64,000 nucleotides of DNA from Agrilutibacter niabensis (GCF_042657165.1 NZ_JBHSNJ010000012.1:124001-188000); one strand, 5' to 3'; positions 8,627-17,454 are shown, counted from the first letter of the stretch. Numbers and translations: made by a program. Notes: generated by a model not told the origin, from the sequence alone.

Positions 8627-8713
8627 TCTCTCTCCCGCTTGCGGGAGAGGTTGGGGCGAGGGCAAGAGCACCCTCATCCGCCCTTCGGGCACCTTCACCC
8701 GTGACCGGGAGAA
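8627..8713. repeat. Mosaic hairpin repeat between holC and valS
   Basis: Three short inverted repeats lie in a row: CTCTCCCGC-TTG-CGGGAGAG, a small CCC-TTCG-GGG type hairpin, and a CCGT-GACC-GGG segment framed by TTCACC/AGAAGG. This CTCTCCCGC...GGGAGAAGGG pattern is a kind of dispersed intergenic element I recognise from high-GC proteobacteria. Only one copy is in this window, so its repeated nature elsewhere is inferred. Confidence 0.55.
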
Positions 8714-8721
8714 GGGGGCGA

Positions 8722-9147
8722 TTACATGTCGTACTTCTTCAGTTCCAGGCCACGCGCCTGATAGTGCTTCCAGCGCTCGCGCAGCGGGCCGCGCGCGGAT
8801 TCGTCGGCGGGCACCACTTCCAGCACGCGGTCGAACGCGCCGTCGACCGCCGCATCGCGCAGGTTGATCACCAGCGGACGCAACGGCGCATCGACGTCGG
8901 GCGGAGCGATCAGGACCGCCGCTTCCTCTTCGTCGACATCCGCGCCGGCGATCTGGTGCGGGATGAAGACCTCGTCGCCCATGTCCCACAGCAGATCGTC
9001 GAGCTGCTCGGCCTGCGCGGCGTCGCGCGCCAGCACCAGCGTCCACAGGCCGGCGTCGTGCGCCTTGCGCGCGAGTTCGCATACCAGGCGCAGCGGTTCG
9101 GCCTTGAACCGCTCCTTGGCGATCAGATAGAAGTCGGCGCGCGCCAC
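8722..9147 (-). CDS. holC: DNA polymerase III subunit chi
   Basis: This 141-residue soluble protein of the replicative clamp-loader assembly bridges SSB and psi. Family features are the N-terminus ADFYLIAKERF, the central WTLVLARDAAQAEQLDDLLW, and DEVFIPHQIAG followed by a Rossmann-like VLIAPP segment. The tail WKHYQARGLELKKYDM is typical of longer xanthomonad versions. It lies between pepA (16 bases upstream) and valS, the same pepA-holC-valS order as in E. coli. The start ATG is the only one giving the conserved N-terminus. Confidence 0.93.
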   Translation of the reverse strand: MARADFYLIAKERFKAEPLRLVCELARKAHDAGLWTLVLARDAAQAEQLDDLLWDMGDEVFIPHQIAGADVDEEEAAVLIAPPDVDAPLRPLVINLRDAAVDGAFDRVLEVVPADESARGPLRERWKHYQARGLELKKYDM

Positions 9148-9163
9148 GATGCAGTCAGCGTGG

Positions 9164-10642
9164 TCAGGCGACGCGATCGAGCAGCCACTGGCTCAGCAGG
9201 CCGACCGGTCGGCCGGTCGCCATGCCGCGCTTGCCTTCCTCGTTGGCCACGCCGGCGATGTCCAGGTGCGCCCAGCGCTGGCCTTCGGTGAAGCGCGCCA
9301 GGAAGCAACCCGCGGTGATCGCGCCGGCCCAGCGGCCGCCGATGTTGTAGACGTCGGCGAAGGTCGAATCCAGCAGCGACTGGTATTCGTCCCACAGCGG
9401 CAGGCGCCAGCCGCGGTCGAACACGTTCTCGCCCGCGGCGATGAGTTCGCCGGCGAGGTCGTCGTCCTTCGACATCAGGCCGGTCGCGTACTTGCCCAGT
9501 GCGATCACGCAGGCGCCGGTGAGCGTGGCGACGTCGAGCAGGGCCTGCGGTTCGAAGCGCTGCGCGTAGGTCAGCGCATCGCACAGGATCAGGCGGCCCT
9601 CGGCGTCGGTGTTGCCGACTTCGATGGTCTTGCCCGACATCGAGGTGAGGACGTCGGACGGGCGGTAGCTGTCGGAGTCCGGCATGTTCTCGACCGCCGG
9701 GACGATCACGACCAGGTTGATCGGCAGGTGCATGCCGACCGTCGCCACGAACGCGCCCATCACGCTGGCGGCGCCGCACATGTCGTACTTCATCTCCTCG
9801 ATGCCGCCCTGGGTCTTCAGGTTGATGCCGCCGGTATCGAAGGTGATGCCCTTGCCGACCAGCACGAAGGGCTTGGCATCGCCGCCGTTGTGCCACTTCA
9901 TCACGATCAGCTTGGGCGGATTGGCCGAGCCGCGTGCGACGGCGAGCAGCGAGCCCATGCCCAGTTCCTGCATCTGCGCGCGGTCGAGCACCTCGCAATG
10001 GGCCTTGTCGAAGCGGGAGGTGAACTCCTGCGCCTGCTGGGCCAGGTAGGTCGGATTGCAGATGTTCGGCGGCAGGTTGCCCAGTTCGCGGGTGAAGGCG
10101 ACGCCGGCGGCGATGGCCTTGCCGTTGGCGAGGGCGACCTTGTCCTCGCCGCGGATCGACAGGTGCTTGAGGCCGGTCTCGTCGCGCTTCTTGTTCTTGG
10201 CGCCGAGCGTGGCCGTGTAGGCGTAGCAGGCATGGTCGGAAACGATCGCGGCCTGGCGCAGGTTCCAGGCCTGGTCGCGGCCCTTCACCTCGATTTCGCT
10301 CAGGGTGAGCAGGGCGTTGGCGACCGGGCCGGTCTTGAGCGCGCGGGCGGCATCACCGATGGCCTTGATGTACTGCGGCACGCCGAACTTGCCGGCGTCG
10401 CCCAGCCCGATCACCAGCACGCGCGGGGCGGTGACGCCGGGCAGGTCGTGCAGCAGCGCGGTCTTGCCGGTCTTGCCGCTGATGTCGCCGCGCTCGAGCA
10501 ATGCGCGCAGGCGGCCGCCGCTGGCCGTATCGAGGGCCTGGCCGGAGGGGCTCAGGATCTGGTCGGCGAAAGCCCCGACGACCACGCAATCGGTGGCGAA
10601 GGTCGCGGGAGCAGCGGTGTTCAGGTCGAATTCGAGGGCCAT
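9164..10642 (-). CDS. pepA: Leucyl aminopeptidase (M17 family)
   Basis: This 492-residue hexameric di-metal aminopeptidase releases N-terminal residues. In Escherichia coli PepA also binds DNA as an accessory factor in Xer recombination. The signature NTDAEGRL is at 344-351. Likely metal ligands are K264, D269, D287, D346 and E348, within VGKGITFDTGG and the signature. The ATG at 10642 gives the usual N-terminal domain; the frame is open far upstream, antisense to lptF, but that extension is not part of the family. It is the first gene of pepA-holC-valS, divergent from lptF across 217 bases. xerD lies about 7.5 kb away. Confidence 0.95.
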   Translation of the reverse strand: MALEFDLNTAAPATFATDCVVVGAFADQILSPSGQALDTASGGRLRALLERGDISGKTGKTALLHDLPGVTAPRVLVIGLGDAGKFGVPQYIKAIGDAARALKTGPVANALLTLSEIEVKGRDQAWNLRQAAIVSDHACYAYTATLGAKNKKRDETGLKHLSIRGEDKVALANGKAIAAGVAFTRELGNLPPNICNPTYLAQQAQEFTSRFDKAHCEVLDRAQMQELGMGSLLAVARGSANPPKLIVMKWHNGGDAKPFVLVGKGITFDTGGINLKTQGGIEEMKYDMCGAASVMGAFVATVGMHLPINLVVIVPAVENMPDSDSYRPSDVLTSMSGKTIEVGNTDAEGRLILCDALTYAQRFEPQALLDVATLTGACVIALGKYATGLMSKDDDLAGELIAAGENVFDRGWRLPLWDEYQSLLDSTFADVYNIGGRWAGAITAGCFLARFTEGQRWAHLDIAGVANEEGKRGMATGRPVGLLSQWLLDRVA

Positions 10643-10859
10643 CCAACAGATTCCGGGGGAGGAGAGGGAAGCGGTCCGGCGATGCCGGCGTGCCGAACAC
10701 TCCGGCACAACCGGCACAGGTGCACCGTACAATCGCGGATCGGTCGCCACCGGCCGGATCGGCGGGAGGCGGTGCGCTGTCATTCCAGCAGCCCCGCTTC
10801 GGCAACCCAGGCCGGACCAAACCTCAAGTCTAACAGCCCGTTCAAGGCCCGCCCCCCTG

Positions 10860-11945
10860 ATGCTCAAGCTCGATCGATACCTGTTCGGCGAATTCCTCCA
10901 GTCCACCTTCGCTGCCGGCGTCGTGCTGATGATCGTTTCCTTCGGCGGCGTGTTCACGGACGTGCTCCGCGACATGGCCTCGGGCCGGGTCCCCGTGGGG
11001 ATGCTGCTGCCGCAGCTGGGGCTGGTGATGCTCAACTGGCTGCCCCTGATCCTGCCGCTGGCGCTGATGCTGGGGGTGATGATGGGTACCGGCCGGCTGT
11101 ACCGGGACTCGGAGATGCCGGTGATTGCGGCCGTTGGCGTGGGCCCGACGCGGCTGCTGAAACCCCTGCTGATGCTGGTGCTGCCGATGGTGGCCCTGGT
11201 CGCGGCCTGTTCCCTGTGGCTGGGGCCGTGGGCGGAACGCGTGTCGCGGCAGATGGTCAACGAGGCCAACCGCAACCTGATCGTGGCCGGGCTGGAGCCG
11301 GGCGCCTTCACCGAGATTCCGGGAGGCGGCGGGGTGGTCTTCGTCGGGGCCATGAGTCCGGACGGCAGCCGCTTCAGCCGCGTGTTCGTCTACCGGCAGA
11401 AGGAAGACCGCATCGACGTCACCACCTCCAACGACGGCGAAGTCACCGTCGACGAGAAGGGCGAGCGCTACCTGGTGCTCAACAACGGCTTCGAGGTCGA
11501 AGGCCCGCGCGAGGCTGGCCTCAACTACCGCCTGCTCAGCTACAAGCGCAACGAAGTGGCGATGCCGGTGGGCGAGAAGAAGTTCGATCCCAACGACCCG
11601 GAAATGCTGCCGACCTCGAAGCTGTTCGGCGATCCGCGCCGGGACGCCGTCGCGCAGCTGCATTCGCGCATCGCCCCGCCGCTGCTGACGCTGGCCTTCG
11701 CGTTGATGGCGATCCCGCTGGCGCGCAGCATGCCGCGGCAGGCGCGCTATGGCCGGGTGATGACGGGTTTCCTCGGCTACATGATCGGCATGAACCTGAT
11801 GCTGATGGGCACCAAGTGGCTGGAGAAGGGCAAGATTTCCGCTGCCCTCGGCCTGTGGTGGCTGGTATTGCCGCTGCTGGCGATCGCCCTGTGGCTGTAT
11901 TTCTTCGACGGCCGCATGCGCCGCGCGAAGCTGGCCCGGTCTTGA
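10860..11945 (+). CDS. lptF: LPS export ABC transporter permease LptF
   Basis: With LptG and the LptB ATPase this inner-membrane protein (361 residues) extracts lipopolysaccharide and passes it to the periplasmic bridge. The N-terminus LKLDRYLFGEFLQSTFAAG begins the first of three membrane helices. A periplasmic jelly-roll occupies about 110-265 and three more helices end near residue 350. The ATG at 10860 matches the family; the upstream open frame overlaps pepA's promoter region and is discarded. lptG follows 13 bases downstream, so both are made from one message. Position beside pepA is the same as in other gammaproteobacteria. Confidence 0.95.
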   Translation: MLKLDRYLFGEFLQSTFAAGVVLMIVSFGGVFTDVLRDMASGRVPVGMLLPQLGLVMLNWLPLILPLALMLGVMMGTGRLYRDSEMPVIAAVGVGPTRLLKPLLMLVLPMVALVAACSLWLGPWAERVSRQMVNEANRNLIVAGLEPGAFTEIPGGGGVVFVGAMSPDGSRFSRVFVYRQKEDRIDVTTSNDGEVTVDEKGERYLVLNNGFEVEGPREAGLNYRLLSYKRNEVAMPVGEKKFDPNDPEMLPTSKLFGDPRRDAVAQLHSRIAPPLLTLAFALMAIPLARSMPRQARYGRVMTGFLGYMIGMNLMLMGTKWLEKGKISAALGLWWLVLPLLAIALWLYFFDGRMRRAKLARS

Positions 11946-11958
11946 GGCGTCGGCACTG

Positions 11959-13059
11959 ATGAGACTTTTCCCCAAGATCCACGACGTCTACGTCGGTCGC
12001 GTCGTCTTCGGCACCGTGCTGCTGGTGTGGGCCGTACTGCTCGGTCTCGACCTGATGCTGAGCTTCGTCGGCGAGTTCGGCGACATCGGCAAGGGCAACT
12101 ACGGGACCACGCAGGCGATCATCTACATGGCATTCACCGTGCCGCGCCGCGCCTACGAGTTGTTTCCCTATGCCGCGGTGGTGGGCGCCCTGATGGCGCT
12201 CGGGCAGCTGGCGGCGTCCTCGGAACTCACCGCCCTGCGCGCCGTGGGTCTCTCGCGACGCCGGCTCAGCCTGGCAGTGGCCGGTGCACTGGCCGTGCTG
12301 ACGCTGCTGATGGTGATCAGCGGCGAAACCGCCGGCCCGTGGGGCGACCGGCGTGCAAACGCGCTGAAGGCGACCGCAAAGTCGAAGGACATGATCGTCG
12401 CGCGCTATTCCGGCCTGTGGGCGCGCGAGGGCGATGTCATCCTCAATGCGAACGGCGGCGAAGAGCGCGACAACGGTACCGACCGCTGGCTCGAGCTGCG
12501 TGACGTGCGCCTGTACGAATTCGAAGAGGACGGCCGGCTCAAGTCGCTGGCGCTGGTGAAGGTCGCCGAGCACCGTCCGGGCGGCTGGCTGCTGCGCGAT
12601 GTCACCCGCACCAACTTCCAGCCCAAGTCGGTGACGCAGACCAAGATCAAGGAAGAGCGCTGGGCGTCGAAGCTGGATGCCGTCGCGCTCACCGCGGGCA
12701 CCGACAAGCCGCGCTACCTGGCCGCCGGCGAGTTGGGCAAGGCCATCGAGTATCGCCACCGCAATGCGCTGGATGCCTCGGAATTCGAAGTTATCTACTG
12801 GGGCCGGTGGTTCTACGCGCTGAACATCCTGGCGCTGTGCCTGGCCGCGGTGCCGTTCGCGTTCGGCGCCCTGCGCAGCGGCGGCATGGGCAAGCGGCTG
12901 TTCATCGGCATCGTGTTCTCGCTCGGCTTCTGGCTCCTGCAGCAGCAGTGCGTGCGGCTGGCGCAGGTCTACCACTTCGACTACCGACTGGCCTACCTGA
13001 TACCGACCGTGGTGATGGTGGCGGTGTCGTGGTTCTTCTTCCGGCGGCGGTCCGGATAG
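11959..13059 (+). CDS. lptG: LPS export ABC transporter permease LptG
   Basis: This is the partner of LptF (366 residues). It has three N-terminal helices, a periplasmic domain (about 105-270) and three C-terminal helices, the last ending in WFFFRRRSG. The N-terminus RLFPKIHDVYVGRVVFGTVLLVW and the conserved helix 2-3 segment with SSELTALRAVGLSRRRL (the coupling region for LptB) identify it as LptG. It closes the lptFG operon; a GC-rich hairpin lies 30 bases after the stop and the next gene is convergent. In E. coli these genes are essential. Confidence 0.95.
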   Translation: MRLFPKIHDVYVGRVVFGTVLLVWAVLLGLDLMLSFVGEFGDIGKGNYGTTQAIIYMAFTVPRRAYELFPYAAVVGALMALGQLAASSELTALRAVGLSRRRLSLAVAGALAVLTLLMVISGETAGPWGDRRANALKATAKSKDMIVARYSGLWAREGDVILNANGGEERDNGTDRWLELRDVRLYEFEEDGRLKSLALVKVAEHRPGGWLLRDVTRTNFQPKSVTQTKIKEERWASKLDAVALTAGTDKPRYLAAGELGKAIEYRHRNALDASEFEVIYWGRWFYALNILALCLAAVPFAFGALRSGGMGKRLFIGIVFSLGFWLLQQQCVRLAQVYHFDYRLAYLIPTVVMVAVSWFFFRRRSG

Positions 13060-13088
13060 GTCACCGGAGTCGCGGCAGTCCTGCCGCC

Positions 13089-13112
13089 CGCGGCGCACGC
13101 GTGTGCGCCGCG
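13089..13112. terminator. GC-rich hairpin between convergent lptG and the accessory cassette
   Basis: Perfect 10-bp arms (CGCGGCGCAC and its complement) surround a 4-base loop. There is no T-run in either direction, so this may be a transcription roadblock rather than a textbook terminator. Confidence 0.45.
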
Positions 13113-13128
13113 TCCGGAACAAGGCCGA

Positions 13129-13518
13129 CTACCGGTTGATGATCGGCGGATCGCACTGGATCGTGCAGTTGCCGTTGCCGGTGTCCGTCACGATGACGTT
13201 GTATTCGGCGGTCTCGACCGCGTTATTGGCGTCGATGATGGTCGCGGCGCGATTACCGTTGCCGCTCCAGCTGAGCTGGTTGTTGGGATCGTTGAAGAAG
13301 TTGTGCCCGCTGATCTGGTAACGCTGGTCGGCGACCAGCTGAAGCGGTGCCGTGTCCCGGCCCTGGCCTACGGTCTGCTCCAGGCCGCCGGCGCCATCGT
13401 CGCCACCGGTGTAGTAGTAGCCATAGGTCTGGCCGTTGGAGGCGAGGACGTTGTGCCAGCCGGGGTCGCTGGAGCCGCCAATGCGGATGTCGAGATTGAT
13501 GTTCGGGGTGTTGGGCAT
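13129..13518 (-). CDS. Small unknown protein, last gene of the TIR/SLOG cassette
   Basis: The protein has 129 residues, is acidic, and is rich in Asn, Gly, Asp and Tyr with little predicted helix, suggesting a compact beta fold. No signal peptide or membrane segment is seen. It ends in two cysteines within CTIQCDPPIINR. Expression is well supported: GAGGAG sits nine bases before the ATG. It follows the TIR-TPR gene by 89 bases on the same strand. Asn-rich codons (AAC) give it a slightly lower GC content than its neighbours. I do not recognise the family. A cytosolic partner, ligand-binding protein or substrate of the cassette is possible, but nothing in the sequence decides. Confidence 0.7.
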   Translation of the reverse strand: MPNTPNINLDIRIGGSSDPGWHNVLASNGQTYGYYYTGGDDGAGGLEQTVGQGRDTAPLQLVADQRYQISGHNFFNDPNNQLSWSGNGNRAATIIDANNAVETAEYNVIVTDTGNGNCTIQCDPPIINR

Positions 13519-13607
13519 GGTCGTGACTCCTCTTCGGGGGAATGGCCGCTCGGGCCGGGACGTGGGCGGAAAGCCCGACGGGTTCAGGGGCTGGGGTGGT
13601 CGTGGGC

Positions 13608-15692
13608 CTATTGCGCGGCGATCCGATCGGACGGCGGAAATGGCCGCAGCGGGACGTAGCCCGCGGCGGTGAGGCGTTGCTGGTGCGGCCGTGCCTCGGT
13701 GGTGCGGTCGAGGTGCAGCAGCGTTCGCACCAGGGGGTCGAGCCGTTCGAATGGCAGCGCGTCGCCTGCGTCGGCCGTCAGCAGTTGTTCGGCCTGTTGC
13801 CAATCGGTCCGTGCCGCCGCGTCGTCTCCGGCAGCCTGCGCGCCCTCTCCGGCCAGGATCCGGTTGTGCGCAAGCACCAGGCGCAGGACTTCGTTCGGGC
13901 CTTTCTTCCAGGCCGGTTCCAACAGGGCCAACGCTTCCGCGGCATGCGTTCGCGCGCCACGGCTGTCGCCTTGCGCCAGTGCGAGCTGGGCTTGCAGGTT
14001 GCGCGCCATGACCAGCCAGCGCAGTACGCGCTCGTTCTCGGGTTCGGCCGTACGCGCCCTGGTCGCGATGGCCGCGGCCTCGTCCGCCAGTTGCATCGCC
14101 GTGGCGCTGTCGGAGGTGGCAATCAACTGGGCGTGCCACCAGCGGCAGATCGCAGGTGGCGTCTGCCATAGGTTGTTGGCCGGATCCTGCCTGGCCAGGG
14201 CGTCCGCAGACGTGGTTGCCGCAAGGATGTTGGCGAGGGCCTCGCTGCGTCGGCCGCGCTGGGCCTGCGCCTCCACCAGCAGGTACAAGGCGTTGATGCG
14301 CAGATCCTGCCACTTGGCGTTCTCCGGTTCCGCCGCGAGATTGCGCTGCATCCCGGCGAGCTGTTCGGTGAAGAACGCTTCCGCGTCCGACAGCTTGCCC
14401 TGGCGTGCGGACAGGGTGCCGAGCCAGGAAGCGACGTTCGCGGCCTCGAAGCGCAGCGCAGTGTCCTGCGGGCGCTGCGGCGTCCAGGTCCGGTACAGCG
14501 CCAGCTCCTCGCGCAAGGCGCGATCGGCTTCCGGGTAGCGGCCGAGCCGCTCGTCGAGCACAGCCAGGTTGTGGTGGCCGTACGCGACTTCGCGTTGCCA
14601 GTCGAAGTTGTTGCGGTCCATCGCTGCCAGCCGGATCGCGCTGTCCCGATACTTGCGGAGCCAGACGCCTGCTTCGTCGTAGCGGCCCTGCTCCAGCGCG
14701 ACAAACCCGATCCAGAATTCGGCCTGGGCCAAGTCGAACAGGCGCTGGCCGTTGTTGGGCGCGCGCTGGTGCAGCGCCGTGCTGCGCGCGTGCGCCTCGC
14801 GGAACGCCGCCATCGCGGGGTCGTGCTTGCCTTCATTGAGACGCACCTGGCCGATGCCGGTCAGCGAGCGCGCCTGTTCCTCGAGGGCGCGGTCGCTGAG
14901 ATCGCGCGGGTCGAGCGTGGCGAAGTAGGTCGTGGCCTTGTCGTCGACCGCACGCATCAGGTCGAGACGGCCGACCGTGTCCAGCTTCTTGCGCAGGTCG
15001 CCGAGCATGAAGCCAAGGATGTCCTCGGCCTGCGCCTGCCGGCGTTGCGCATCGTTGCGCGCGACCCAGGCGGTCGCGGCCAACCCCAGCGCTATCGCCA
15101 TGCCCGCCAGCGAGGCCGCGGCGACCATGGCCCATTTGCGCTGGCGTCGCTGCGCCTCGCGCCGGGCCAGCGTGTCGTAGCCGACGCCCAGCAGGCCGGC
15201 GACGAGCTTGAGGAAGGCGCGTTCGCGCCCGTCGCCTTCGCGACGCGCGTCCGCGGCGAGCGGTTCGATTGCGCTGCCGTCGCCTGCAGGAGCGAGCACG
15301 GCAGGCGGGAAACATTGCTGCGCCGGATCGGCGCTGCCCGGTTCGCCGGCGACGACGAAACACAGCACCCGATCGCCGCGGCCACTCGCGCGGAACGCTT
15401 CGACTTCGGCGTTGACCCAGCGCGACTGCGCCGCCGCGGGCGAACACACCACGATCAGCGCCGCGGATTCGCCGAGCGCTTCGCGGATGGTGTTGCCCAG
15501 GTCGCCCGAACTCGGCAGTTCGTCGCGGTCGCGGAAGAACGTGCCCAGGCGTGGCCCGATCTCGCCGTGCGCGCCGCGCGTGCCGACCAGCCGCGATGGC
15601 ACGCGATAGGTTTCCAGGCGACGCAGCAGCCAGCTTGCCCAGTCGGCATCGGCATGGCTGTAGCTCAGGAAGGCGCGGAATCGCGTGGGCAT
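13608..15692 (-). CDS. TIR domain - transmembrane - TPR protein
   Basis: The protein has 694 residues. A TIR domain spans about 5-135: FRAFLSYSHADADWASWLLRRLE (strand A and helix A), FFRDRDEL (52-59, BB-loop area), ALIVVCSPAAAQSRWVNAEV (79-97). Glu96 in WVNAEV aligns by eye with the catalytic glutamate of NADase TIRs such as SARM1 (WVHKEI). One membrane helix lies at about 187-210. The remaining 480 residues are helical repeats of TPR type (for example LGRYPEADRALREELALY). So the TIR is cytoplasmic and the TPR array periplasmic, or the reverse. It lies between the SLOG-like/SLATT-like gene and a small unknown gene, all on one strand. A GGAGG is only three bases from the ATG. Function is inferred: NAD cleavage or signal synthesis. 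Confidence 0.85.
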   Translation of the reverse strand: MPTRFRAFLSYSHADADWASWLLRRLETYRVPSRLVGTRGAHGEIGPRLGTFFRDRDELPSSGDLGNTIREALGESAALIVVCSPAAAQSRWVNAEVEAFRASGRGDRVLCFVVAGEPGSADPAQQCFPPAVLAPAGDGSAIEPLAADARREGDGRERAFLKLVAGLLGVGYDTLARREAQRRQRKWAMVAAASLAGMAIALGLAATAWVARNDAQRRQAQAEDILGFMLGDLRKKLDTVGRLDLMRAVDDKATTYFATLDPRDLSDRALEEQARSLTGIGQVRLNEGKHDPAMAAFREAHARSTALHQRAPNNGQRLFDLAQAEFWIGFVALEQGRYDEAGVWLRKYRDSAIRLAAMDRNNFDWQREVAYGHHNLAVLDERLGRYPEADRALREELALYRTWTPQRPQDTALRFEAANVASWLGTLSARQGKLSDAEAFFTEQLAGMQRNLAAEPENAKWQDLRINALYLLVEAQAQRGRRSEALANILAATTSADALARQDPANNLWQTPPAICRWWHAQLIATSDSATAMQLADEAAAIATRARTAEPENERVLRWLVMARNLQAQLALAQGDSRGARTHAAEALALLEPAWKKGPNEVLRLVLAHNRILAGEGAQAAGDDAAARTDWQQAEQLLTADAGDALPFERLDPLVRTLLHLDRTTEARPHQQRLTAAGYVPLRPFPPSDRIAAQ

Positions 15693-15768
15693 GGGACCTC
15701 CGGTCCATCCGGTTAAACGCCCGCGGGTCCGGGCCGCGGACAGGCGGAGGGCTCACCCGAACGGGTGG

Positions 15769-17454
15769 TCAGAGGCGCGAATGCTCCAGCGGACGTTCGC
15801 GGTGCATGAGGGTCCATTCCGCGTGTTCGGCGAGCGCAGCCTCGCCCAGGGTGCGCAGGATCTGCTGCTGCTCGCTCACGCCCTTGCTGTTGTTCAGGCG
15901 CCGCCGCGCGGCGCCGAATATCCGCTGCATGTAGCGGTACTGCTTGATCAGCTCCTTGTCGGCCTTCTTGTAGGCATAGGCCTCGTGCACCGCCGCCACC
16001 ACCGACAGGATGCCCATCGTCGAAACCAGGATGTGCTGGAGGTGCGGGTCGAACCAGCGCGAGAACACCGCCAGGACGGCGCTGATGCCGACGCCGATCC
16101 ACAGGCACCACAGTCCCGCCAGTTCCGCCCGATGGTGCAGTCTCGCGCGCCGCGCCGCCGCGATCGAGAAGTACCGGAGCTGGCCACCGGACTCGGTCGT
16201 GCCGATCCATTCGCGGACTACCGCTCCCACCTCCGGGGCGGACGGCAGCGGTTCCAGCAGGCCCTCCAGGCTGGCGCTGCGCATCACGTTGCGGATCCAG
16301 CCCAGTTCCGCGTCCTGCTTGTGCATGAAGTTGTCGTGCGCGAAGGACGGTGAATGCAGGTCCGTGATGCCCGCGCGCCGCCAGTACGACTGCACGCGCA
16401 ATCCTTCCGCCAGCGCCCGGTAGTCGAGGTACTTGCGCTGCCATTCGCGGCGCCGGGACACCAGCACGACGCCCGTGCCCGCGAGGAAGAACACCAGGAA
16501 CAGGTTGATGACCACCTGGTGCGTGGCGACGTGCGTGTACAGGAAGAAGGCGAAACCCATCGCCGCGGCAAGCAGGTACACGATACGCAGCACCCGGTTG
16601 ACGCGGCGCTGATAGGTGCGGGCCAGCCAGTCGGCGGTGACGAACATCGCATGGATCGGACAGGCCGGGTCGTCGGTCCGGCCGCCGGTTTCCGTGGCGA
16701 TCGTGCCGGCGTACTTGCGGCAGTCGGCATTGAACTCCGCCTGGCGCCGGAACATCCGGTCGAACGTTTCAGGCATGTCGGACTGCGCGGCGACTCCTTC
16801 TTCGGCGGTGAGCCAGCGGCCCTGGGTGGACACCAGTTCGTCGTGCCCGTTCCGCCGCGTCGGCAGGTGGAAGGCCACGGTTTCCTCATCCAGCCCGAGC
16901 AGGGCGAGCGTGGTGCCGCGGCGCCGCTCGATCGCACCAGGCAATTCGCCATGCAGGTGGAAGCGGACGATCTGTGCGGTACCGCCGAGGCGGTCCGATT
17001 CGAGCCCATCCCACAGCGCGAGCAGCACGTGGCAATGACTGGAGATGAAGATGCCGGCCTTTGCGTACTGCCGGTCGCGGGCAGGGCCGTGGAGCGCCAC
17101 GTCCTCGCGCACCAGGCCCGACCGCAATGGCAGGTGGACCAGTTCGGCCTGTTGCAGTTGCCGTTCAAACAACGCGAGGCTCGCGGGATCTTCGAAGTCG
17201 TCGCGGTACAGCTCCACAGGCAACGGCAGTGGCGCGACCACCCGCAGTCCCAGATCGAACGCCACCTGCGCCGCCAACTGGTCGCTGCCTTCGGCCAGCG
17301 ACGACAGCAGCACGACGGGCAACTGCGGATAGCGCGCCGCCAGATCGAGGAAGAACGTCCGCACCTGCGCCTTGAGCGGGGCGATCGCGGAGGGATGCAG
17401 GTGGCGATGCCCGGTGATGCCGACCAGCAGGTGGGTCGCGTCGAGAGCAGGCAT
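15769..17454 (-). CDS. SLOG-like nucleotide-sensor domain fused to SLATT-like transmembrane region
   Basis: The protein has 561 residues. The N-terminal 180 look like a Rossmann SLOG/LOG-type fold: HLLVGITGHRHL (8-19), VVLLSSLAEGSDQLAA (47-62) and AGIFISSHCHVLLALWDG (133-150), each a strand ending in a Gly/Ser-rich loop. The C-terminal half has four membrane helices (about 288-307, 313-333, 446-464, 475-492). After the second comes KYLDYRALAEGLRVQSYWRRAG (341-362), the hallmark of SLATT/DUF4231 domains, proposed pore-forming effectors tied to nucleotide sensing. The ATG at 17454 precedes the fold closely; a GTG at 17547 would add 31 residues. It is 76 bases upstream of the TIR gene. The domain names are by eye. 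Confidence 0.82.
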   Translation of the reverse strand: MPALDATHLLVGITGHRHLHPSAIAPLKAQVRTFFLDLAARYPQLPVVLLSSLAEGSDQLAAQVAFDLGLRVVAPLPLPVELYRDDFEDPASLALFERQLQQAELVHLPLRSGLVREDVALHGPARDRQYAKAGIFISSHCHVLLALWDGLESDRLGGTAQIVRFHLHGELPGAIERRRGTTLALLGLDEETVAFHLPTRRNGHDELVSTQGRWLTAEEGVAAQSDMPETFDRMFRRQAEFNADCRKYAGTIATETGGRTDDPACPIHAMFVTADWLARTYQRRVNRVLRIVYLLAAAMGFAFFLYTHVATHQVVINLFLVFFLAGTGVVLVSRRREWQRKYLDYRALAEGLRVQSYWRRAGITDLHSPSFAHDNFMHKQDAELGWIRNVMRSASLEGLLEPLPSAPEVGAVVREWIGTTESGGQLRYFSIAAARRARLHHRAELAGLWCLWIGVGISAVLAVFSRWFDPHLQHILVSTMGILSVVAAVHEAYAYKKADKELIKQYRYMQRIFGAARRRLNNSKGVSEQQQILRTLGEAALAEHAEWTLMHRERPLEHSRL

